Source of the DNA: Methylobacterium frigidaeris
Lineage (GTDB): Bacteria; Pseudomonadota; Alphaproteobacteria; Rhizobiales; Beijerinckiaceae
Assembly (NCBI RefSeq): GCF_022179185.1
Contig: NZ_BPQJ01000003.1
Location: forward strand, 1 to 64,000
DNA: 64,000 bases
Direction of reading: 5' to 3'
Shown here: piece after piece, positions 59,071-64,000 of the stretch
Layout: the number at the start of each line of letters is the position of its first letter
Numbering within the stretch: the stretch's first letter is position 1
Made by a program: the position numbers and the translations under genes
Notes under the pieces: model-generated
What the model saw: the letters and a program-made list of their open reading frames with translations, nothing else
What the model was told of the DNA's origin: nothing
Database searches by the model: none

Positions 59071-59319
59071 TCAGAGCCCTGCCGCCTTGCGCAGGGCGGC
59101 GTTGATGCGCTCCTGCCAGCCCGGCCCCTCCTCCTGGAAATGGTCGAGCACGTCGCGGTCGAGGCGGAGGGACACGGTCTCGCGCAGGCCCGGCACGGCG
59201 GGCTTCGCGGCGGCCTTCCCGGGCGCCGGGGCCTCCGGCACTTTGCGGGTCACGGCCCGGAACGCGGCCTCGGCGGCCTGCCGGGGATCGCCGCCGCGGC
59301 GGGAACGGTCTGATGTCAT
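59071..59319 (-). CDS. orphan BrnA-like antitoxin / ribbon-helix-helix protein
   Basis: The 82-aa protein has a basic linker region and a C-terminal domain. That domain reads LRETVSLRLDRDVLDHFQEE followed by GPGWQERINAALRKAAGL, typical of BrnA-family antitoxins (VS-RLD-DVL-F...GPGWQ-RIN-LR). BrnA normally pairs with the upstream toxin gene brnT. No BrnT frame is seen on either side, so this may be a solitary DNA-binding regulator. Confidence 0.78.
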   Translation of the reverse strand: MTSDRSRRGGDPRQAAEAAFRAVTRKVPEAPAPGKAAAKPAVPGLRETVSLRLDRDVLDHFQEEGPGWQERINAALRKAAGL

Positions 59320-59805
59320 CGGGTCCTCCTGGGGATGGCCCTACCACGGCACAGACCATCACGAAACGAGGGCCGACAACGACGAAGGCCCGCCGGCGCA
59401 CCGACGAGCCTTAAGGGGCAGGGTCCACGTTTCAGGGTGCGGGTGGTTTCGCACGGCACGATTGCGATGGCCGACTCGGCCCCGTACCGTATTCAGCCCG
59501 CCCTGAAGCCACTATCCCTGTCGATCGTAGTCCGGTGGAGTTTCCTGGTCACCGGCATCGGTATGTGTCGCGTGAGGGCTGCAACCTTGAGAATTCATGG
59601 CCACCTCCTCGAGTTCGACTCGACGAGGACTATGCTGCCCCTCCGCGGAGGGACGGTCAAGAGGGATTTGTAGCCGACTTTTTTCGACTGCCGCGCTGGA
59701 ACAAAAACCTAAGGAGAGGTTAAGGGCTGACGTGCCGGGCCGTCCCGCTGGAGGGTCACGCCACATCGAAGGGTATGCGACGTCGGGGTCGTGGGGCGTC
59801 GAGGG
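59320..59805. other. long intergenic region with an AT-richer patch
   Basis: These 486 bases hold several overlapping open frames in both directions with no coherent protein-like composition. Positions 59500-59730 are noticeably less GC-rich (with CTTTTTTCG near 59680 and AACAAAAACCTAAGGAGAGG near 59700), suggesting promoters or decayed foreign DNA. Short imperfect repeats containing GAGGGTCACGC occur around 59753-59815. I see no transposase similarity. Confidence 0.45.
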
Positions 59806-60294
59806 TCACGCGACGTGCAGGATGGCGTCCTTTACCACCCGAGCGACGATGTCGCAGTTCAGGGCGCTCGCGGCGCAGTGGGTGACCTGCCGGTCGGAAT
59901 GGTCGTGGTCGAGGCGCGGGTCGCAGGCGCTGGCCAGGAAGTAGCCCGAATCCGTGATGCTCATGACGTAGACGTCCGAGGCCTGGCCGGTATGCCGGTT
60001 GATCAGCATGAACTGGGTGTAGGCCTGCTCGAAATCGGGCCGGCCGCGCAAGGAAGGCCCGCGCTCGATCAGCACCCCGTGGGAGCTGAGCTGGCTGGCC
60101 GCCGCCGCCAGCACCTCGGCGGCGATGTCGCGCAGGAGCGCCACGCGCTGCGCGTCCTCGGCGGAGAGCGGCGCCTCGTCCTGAGGCTCGGGCGCCGAAT
60201 AGGCCTCGCGGCGCCGCCGCTGCTCCTCGAAGAAGCTCCCGAAATCCGACAGCACCACGTCCGGGCACCGGGGAACCGCCCTGGTCTCCGTCAT
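59806..60294 (-). CDS. hypothetical protein, 162 aa
   Basis: ATG 60294 has AGGGAG upstream. The N-terminal half is charged and helical (DFGSFFEEQRRRREAYSAPE, LRDIAAEVLAAAASQLSSHG). The C-terminal half is compact (FEQAYTQFMLINRHTGQASD, VYVMSITDSGYFLASACDPR, VTHCAASALNCDIVARVVKD). No signal peptide or membrane helix. Family not recognised. The open frame upstream to 60525 lacks a ribosome site. Confidence 0.68.
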   Translation of the reverse strand: MTETRAVPRCPDVVLSDFGSFFEEQRRRREAYSAPEPQDEAPLSAEDAQRVALLRDIAAEVLAAAASQLSSHGVLIERGPSLRGRPDFEQAYTQFMLINRHTGQASDVYVMSITDSGYFLASACDPRLDHDHSDRQVTHCAASALNCDIVARVVKDAILHVA

Positions 60295-60469
60295 CGCACC
60301 GTGCTCCCTTCGTCTTCGGAGTCGTCCAACAACTCGGCTCAAGCTTAACTCGCGCCACCGCCCGGTAGATCCTGCTCGATCACGGACGAGGACACGGTTC
60401 TTGCGGTGACTTCCCCTCGGAGACGACTCCGGCGGACCTTCGGGGCCGCCGGCGACCACCGTGCGGCGG

Positions 60470-61360
60470 TCAGGGACGTGACGCAAGGGCCGCCGCCAGC
60501 AGCGCGCAGGCGGCATGGCCCGCACCGCCGACGAGGTCTGCCGCGACGGTCTGCTGCCAGACGAGGAAGCCGCCGCTGCCGAGATTGAGGATCGCCGACC
60601 GCCCGGCCCGGGCGCGGCCCTCCTCCACGACGACCGAGAGACGGAACATCTGCCGCTGCGACGGGACCGGCCCGGCGGAGCCCGGCAGCGAGCGGATCGC
60701 GGACGGGTTGACCCGCCGCACCAGGGCCGCGAGGTCGAAGCGGCCGCCCTCGTTGTAGACCGTCAGTGCCGGCCGCAGGCGGGCCGCCAGGGTGGGCGTC
60801 ATCGAGGGCAGGCGGTCGATCTCGTCGATGCTGGCGAAGGGCGCGTTGCGCGGGCCCCAGGGCAGGCCCCGGGCGCGGTATTGCGGCAGTTCCGCGCCGC
60901 CATTCGGCTCCGGCGCGTCGTCCGGGTCACGGTAGTCGACGATCTCGGCGCCGAGCGCCAGCGCCTCCCGGTCCGGCAAGCCGAGGAGCCGGAAGGCCTC
61001 CTCCACCGCCGGGCGCGGCGTGGCGTTGAGGTCGATCAGGGTGCCCTGATCCTGGAGCGACACGAACGCCGTGCGCCCCGGTGCCAGCGGGCAGGCGGTC
61101 ACGGTACCGTCCTGCGGCAGGCCGGTGCCGACCCGGCGATGGGTCCGCCCCAGATCGAGCTCGTAGGCGATCAGGCGGGCGATCCCGTCCGCCGCGCCCT
61201 GAAGCCGCACCACCTCGGTCCGGGCCTGGGCGAGACCGGTGGCGGAGCGGACCTGCAGGATCGCCGCCGCCAGGACCGCGCCGACGACGATGAAGATGGC
61301 CAGCACCGACAGGAGTACGAAGCCGGCCTCGCCCTCCCCGGACTGGCTCGGTGCGCTCAC
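60470..61360 (-). CDS. gspK: type II secretion system minor pseudopilin GspK
   Basis: The GTG 61360 overlaps the gspJ stop (GTGA). The 296-aa product has a prepilin-like N-terminus (GEAGFVLLSVLAIFIVVGAV) lacking the usual Glu5, as is normal for GspK. A helical domain with SAM-like repeats follows (IDLNATPRPAVEEAFRLLGL, VDYRDPDDAPEPNGGAELPQ, IDRLPSMTPTLAARLRPALT). GspK caps the pseudopilus tip with GspI and GspJ. It is the last gene of the operon. Confidence 0.88.
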   Translation of the reverse strand: MSAPSQSGEGEAGFVLLSVLAIFIVVGAVLAAAILQVRSATGLAQARTEVVRLQGAADGIARLIAYELDLGRTHRRVGTGLPQDGTVTACPLAPGRTAFVSLQDQGTLIDLNATPRPAVEEAFRLLGLPDREALALGAEIVDYRDPDDAPEPNGGAELPQYRARGLPWGPRNAPFASIDEIDRLPSMTPTLAARLRPALTVYNEGGRFDLAALVRRVNPSAIRSLPGSAGPVPSQRQMFRLSVVVEEGRARAGRSAILNLGSGGFLVWQQTVAADLVGGAGHAACALLAAALASRP

Positions 61361-61974
61361 GGGCCGGCGTCGAGGGCGATCAGGAGGGGGGGCCATCGGC
61401 GGCTATCCGCGGGAGGAAAGGCGACCTGGATCTCGACCAGGAGCGGCGGCCGGTCCGGCCGCGACCAGGCCGGCAGCCAGAGCGGCCGGGCGCCATCGGC
61501 AGGGGCGCCGTAATACCGGAACCCGAGGCCGGCGATCCGCCCGAGGATCGCCTCCCTGCGCGTCGTCGCCGGCTGTCCCGGCAGCGCCTCCGCCTCGCTG
61601 CGGCTCTCCAGGAGATCGTCGGCGCCGCGCCCGCCGGGCACCCGGGTGAGTGTCACGGTGATTTCGGTCGGACGCTCGAGCGTCTGGTCGGGAGCGAGCG
61701 CCGCGACGAGCCCGTCCGGCCCGCCGCGCAGGGTCGGCCGCCGGCCGTCGGGGCGGCGCTGCGCCAGGCTGCCGAGGGTGCGCCGCAGGTGGTCGCGGAC
61801 CGACTGCACCTCCTCGGCCCCCGCCGCCCGGGCCGCGGCGGCGGAGGCCCCGCCGGCGATCCGCACGGCGTTGAGCAGCAGCACCCCGATCAGCCCCGCC
61901 AGCGCGAGGCAGACCAGGGTCTCGACGAGGGTGAACCCGGCCTGCCGCGCGGTGGCGTCCGAGTCCCGGCTCAT
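61357..61974 (-). CDS. gspJ: type II secretion system minor pseudopilin GspJ
   Basis: The 205-aa protein has the prepilin cleavage/hydrophobic helix (QAGFTLVETLVCLALAGLIG) and a GspJ-like globular part (SVRDHLRRTLGSLAQRRPDG, AILGRIAGLGFRYYGAPADG, PPLLVEIQVAFPPADSRRWP). ATG 61974 overlaps the gspI stop. Minor pseudopilin of the tip complex. The larger open frame to 62724 is a shadow. Confidence 0.88.
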   Translation of the reverse strand: MSRDSDATARQAGFTLVETLVCLALAGLIGVLLLNAVRIAGGASAAAARAAGAEEVQSVRDHLRRTLGSLAQRRPDGRRPTLRGGPDGLVAALAPDQTLERPTEITVTLTRVPGGRGADDLLESRSEAEALPGQPATTRREAILGRIAGLGFRYYGAPADGARPLWLPAWSRPDRPPLLVEIQVAFPPADSRRWPPLLIALDAGP

Positions 61975-62384
61975 TCCTGCTTCCCCGGAATCAGCGTCGC
62001 GTAGAGCGGCACCGCCGAGGGGCCCGTCACCTGGACCTGCCAGAGCGGCGGCATGCGGCCGAGGCCGAGGGCCGGGCGCAGGTCGGTGACGGCGAGCGTC
62101 CAGGGCGTGCCGTCCGAGAACGCGCCCCGGACGAGGCCCGGCCGCAAAGGACCCTCGGCGAGGCGGCGCAGGACGATCCCCTCCGCTTCGTCGGCAGCGA
62201 CGCGGCTTGCCTCGATGCGCCGGACTGCGACGGTCGCCGTGCCGGCGATCTGGAACGCCATGACGGTGGCGGCGGCGGCGATGCCGAACGCGACCAGCAC
62301 CTCGACGGTGGTGAAGCCTTCCTCGTCGCACGGACCGGCGTGCCGCCACATCCGCCGCAGCCGTGTCGTGAGGGCCATCGTCAT
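61971..62384 (-). CDS. gspI: type II secretion system minor pseudopilin GspI
   Basis: The 137-aa protein has a leader (RRMWRHAGPCDEEG) and prepilin helix (FTTVEVLVAFGIAAAATVMA), then a small domain (PWTLAVTDLRPALGLGRMPP, LWQVQVTGPSAVPLYATLIP). The position between gspH and gspJ and the size fit GspI. The start may be ATG 62384 (overlapping gspH) or ATG 62378. Confidence 0.84.
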   Translation of the reverse strand: MTMALTTRLRRMWRHAGPCDEEGFTTVEVLVAFGIAAAATVMAFQIAGTATVAVRRIEASRVAADEAEGIVLRRLAEGPLRPGLVRGAFSDGTPWTLAVTDLRPALGLGRMPPLWQVQVTGPSAVPLYATLIPGKQE

Positions 62385-62914
62385 GGCCCATCCTCCCGGC
62401 GCACCCGTCCGGTGAGCGCGCTGACCGACAGAACTCGGCGCGTCCCGCCTCCGCCGAGCAGGATCCGCCCTCCGGTCGAGCTGCCGTCGGGCAGGAGCCG
62501 CACCTCGCCCGGCGTCGGTCGGCCGATCGGGCCGGGCTCGACCGCGACCGCGAGGCCGCCGACCGGGATCGGGGGCGCGCCTGGGCGGGAGCTGGTGAAG
62601 AGATGGCCCTGCGGCTCGAAGGCGAGGCGACCGGCCCGGCCGGAGCGGATCGCCTCGGCCCGCAGGCGCCCGATCTCGGCGGCGATGGTCTCGGAAGCGA
62701 GCAGGGTGCGCCGGTCGAGGGCACCGGGGCCGAGGGACTGGAACGCGACCCCGGCTGCGAGCGCCAGGATCGCCATCGTCACCAGCATCTCGACGAGGGT
62801 GAAGCCCTCTTGGTTGAAGCCCTCTTGGGTGACCTGGGCCAATCCATCTTGGGCCAATCCATCTTGGGCCAATTCCCCTCTGGTGAAACCCTCGTGCCCC
62901 CCATTCCCGCCCAT
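62381..62914 (-). CDS. gspH: type II secretion system pseudopilin GspH with an expanded leader
   Basis: The 177-aa protein has the prepilin motif EG-FTLVEMLVTMAILALAAG and a GspH domain (RRTLLASETIAAEIGRLRAE, VGGLAVAVEPGPIGRPTPGE). ATG 62914 overlaps the prepilin-peptidase stop. The leader before the cleavage glycine is 37 residues, longer than usual, because of two 15-bp tandem repeats that encode LAQDG-LAQDG-LAQ and QEGFN-QEGF. A second possible cleavage motif, HEGFTRGE, remains near the N-terminus. The open frame upstream to 63661 is shadow. Confidence 0.87.
   Translation of the reverse strand: MGGNGGHEGFTRGELAQDGLAQDGLAQVTQEGFNQEGFTLVEMLVTMAILALAAGVAFQSLGPGALDRRTLLASETIAAEIGRLRAEAIRSGRAGRLAFEPQGHLFTSSRPGAPPIPVGGLAVAVEPGPIGRPTPGEVRLLPDGSSTGGRILLGGGGTRRVLSVSALTGRVRREDGP
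62801..62872 (-). repeat. two adjacent 15-bp tandem repeats in the GspH leader
   Basis: GAAGCCCTCTTGGTT/GAAGCCCTCTTGGGT (62801-62830) and two exact copies of TCCATCTTGGGCCAA (62843-62872), preceded by a partial unit (62831-62842), lie next to each other. Both keep the reading frame and enlarge the prepilin leader. Confidence 0.92.
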
Positions 62915-63393
62915 CAGCCGGCCGGCCCGATCAGGAGGGCGGCGTGGAGGCCGAGCGCGAGGAACGGCCCGAACGGCAGGGCGGTCTCGCGCCCGATCGC
63001 CCGTCCGGCGAGCGCGAGCAGCCCGACCGCCGCCAGCGCCGACAGGCTTGCCGCGAGAACCAGCACCGGCAGGCCGGCGAGTCCCGTCCAGGCGGCGGCG
63101 GCGGCGATGAACTTCACGTCGCCGAGCCCGAGCCCGATCCGGCCGCTCGCCCGGGCATGCAGGGCGCGCACGGTCCGGAACAGCCCGTAGGCGAGTCCGG
63201 CCTGCGCGAGGCCGAGCCCGATCCCCTCGGCCCCGTCCCGCCAGCCGGCGACGGCGAGACCGAGGAGGAGCAGCGCGAGGTTGAGCGCATCCGGGATGAT
63301 GCGGCGGTGCAGGTCGATCAGGCTCGCCGGCAGGGTCAGCGGCAGCGGCAGCAGGGCGGGCAGTAGGGCGCCGGCGAGGAAGGCGGCCGACAT
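62914..63393 (-). CDS. prepilin peptidase, A24 family (short form)
   Basis: The 159-aa polytopic protein from ATG 63393 has the two aspartate motifs of type IV prepilin peptidases: LIDLHRRIIPDALN and GRIGLGLGDVKFIAAAA (GxGDVK). It lacks the N-terminal cytoplasmic methyltransferase domain and zinc cysteines of full GspO/PilD, so it is of the short CpaA-like form. It probably processes the GspH-K pseudopilins encoded directly downstream. It overlaps both neighbours. Confidence 0.87.
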   Translation of the reverse strand: MSAAFLAGALLPALLPLPLTLPASLIDLHRRIIPDALNLALLLLGLAVAGWRDGAEGIGLGLAQAGLAYGLFRTVRALHARASGRIGLGLGDVKFIAAAAAWTGLAGLPVLVLAASLSALAAVGLLALAGRAIGRETALPFGPFLALGLHAALLIGPAG

Positions 63394-64000
63394 CAGGCGC
63401 GTCCAGCCCGGCTGGCCCGGGGGGGCGCCGGCGGGAGGGCGAGGATCCGGTCCGCGGGGATCCGCGCCGGGGCGACCGCGACGCGGCTCGCCGCCTCCGC
63501 TGTCGCGGGTGGCCGCGCGACGGGCGCCGGGATGGCCGGGCGCGCGGCAGGCTCGCCAAGGCGCTCGAGAAGAGGCTCGGCGAGGGGCGCCGCGGGCTCG
63601 CCGCGACGGATCGCAGGCGCGGTCGGGATGTCCGGCGCGCAGGCCTGGGCCTGCGCGGCACCCTGCACCTGCGGGGATTTGGCGGCCTGCCGCAGGCCCC
63701 ATTCGCGCAGGTGCAGCCAGTAGAGATAGGCCGCCAGCGAGGCCGTCATGACGCCGGCGACCCACAGGGCCAGCAGCAGGCCGGCGGGCACGCGGCCGTT
63801 CAGCTCGCGCATCAGCCCGAGGGCGAAGGCGGTGTACCAGGACACGCCGGAGACCGCGCCGGAGACCAGGAAGATGCCGGTGCGCATGCCCGACACGCCG
63901 TCGAGCATCGGCCTGCCGATGTCGCGCAGCACGCCCGGCAGCACCACGGCGTGGATCACGAGACCGTTGATGGTGAGTGCCAGCACCACCACGATCTTGG
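63393..64000 (-). CDS. hypothetical membrane protein with Pro/Ala-rich tail (5' end cut by window)
   Basis: The frame is open through the window edge at 64000, so the true start may lie outside. The visible part has two or three membrane helices (FLVSGAVSGVSWYTAFALGL, GLLLALWVAGVMTASLAAYL) and a roughly 90-residue Pro/Ala/Arg-rich cytoplasmic tail. The stop overlaps the prepilin peptidase start (TGATG), placing it in the type II secretion operon. It may be a GspC/GspM-like or accessory gene, which I cannot decide. Confidence 0.6.
   Translation of the reverse strand, partial: KIVVVLALTINGLVIHAVVLPGVLRDIGRPMLDGVSGMRTGIFLVSGAVSGVSWYTAFALGLMRELNGRVPAGLLLALWVAGVMTASLAAYLYWLHLREWGLRQAAKSPQVQGAAQAQACAPDIPTAPAIRRGEPAAPLAEPLLERLGEPAARPAIPAPVARPPATAEAASRVAVAPARIPADRILALPPAPPRASRAGRA

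Noticed and set aside
59512-59766. 84-aa minus-strand frame in the 59.3-59.8 kb gap
   Set aside because: No ribosome site, no hydrophobic or domain pattern, and overlapped by three alternative frames of equal quality.

Overview
The window is very GC-rich (about 70%), almost fully coding, and rich in GTG/TTG starts and 1-4 nt stop/start overlaps. It carries a nearly complete bacterial tetrahydromethanopterin (H4MPT)/methylofuran formaldehyde-oxidation gene set (fae, mtdB, mch, fhcBADC, beta-RFAP synthase and several cofactor-biosynthesis genes). Together with kdpFABCDE and a PQQ-alcohol-dehydrogenase-type ABC cluster, this points to an alphaproteobacterial methylotroph of the Methylobacterium/Methylorubrum type. 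The genus is inferred from gene content only.

Layout. 1-3.1 kb: 5' part of a chemotaxis receptor (minus strand), a MaoC hydratase, a TrmH-type RNA methyltransferase and a small unknown gene. 3.2-7.5 kb: a tight operon of CrtI-type desaturase, DUF2141 protein and an ABC-2 exporter (ATPase, permease). 7.5-10.9 kb: a secreted protein, a perfect 18-bp palindrome, an O-antigen-ligase-like protein, two tiny membrane proteins and a PHA-system protein. 11.0-19.6 kb: the potassium operon kdpF-A-B-C-D-E, with an extra 27-aa membrane peptide ahead of kdpF and a 61-aa membrane ORF plus a palindromic repeat between kdpA and kdpB. 19.5-29.5 kb: mixed housekeeping genes (XRE-cupin regulator, DegP-type protease, a degenerate peptide deformylase, HNH protein, LemA and two TPM proteins, SnoaL-like protein). 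29.5-34.1 kb: XRE/MmyB-like regulator, decayed IS3 and IS5 pieces, DUF3597, a Rieske oxygenase and a BLUF photoreceptor.

34.1-47.8 kb is the first C1 block. It holds an MfnF-family protein and a HisA-like protein (divergent), fae, a CitG-like protein, a RimK-like ATP-grasp ligase, mch, a second ATP-grasp protein, mtdB and beta-RFAP synthase (minus strand), then fhcB-fhcA-fhcD-fhcC (plus strand). Fae condenses formaldehyde with H4MPT, MtdB oxidises methylene-H4MPT, Mch converts methenyl- to formyl-H4MPT, and Fhc moves the formyl group to methylofuran and releases formate. 48.0-53.4 kb is a minus-strand cluster matching the ABC system associated with PQQ-dependent alcohol oxidation (permease, ATPase, cupredoxin-like protein, beta-propeller, substrate-binding protein), without its dehydrogenase. 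53.5-58.9 kb returns to cofactor biosynthesis: MfnB, an MfnE-like kinase, a dihydropteroate-synthase-like protein and DUF447, followed by an MxaD-like SRPBCC protein and a second beta-propeller. 59-64 kb: an orphan BrnA-type antitoxin, an unknown protein and a type II secretion pseudopilin operon (prepilin peptidase, gspH, I, J, K).

The most unusual signals are small-scale. Two dispersed palindromic repeat families are present, and one of them supplies the last codons and stop of two unrelated genes. Four unrelated proteins contain in-frame 12- or 15-bp minisatellites. A peptide-deformylase homologue has lost most of its metal site. A 34-codon, protein-like, proline-rich frame continues directly after the fae stop codon. 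I found no CRISPR array, tRNA or rRNA.
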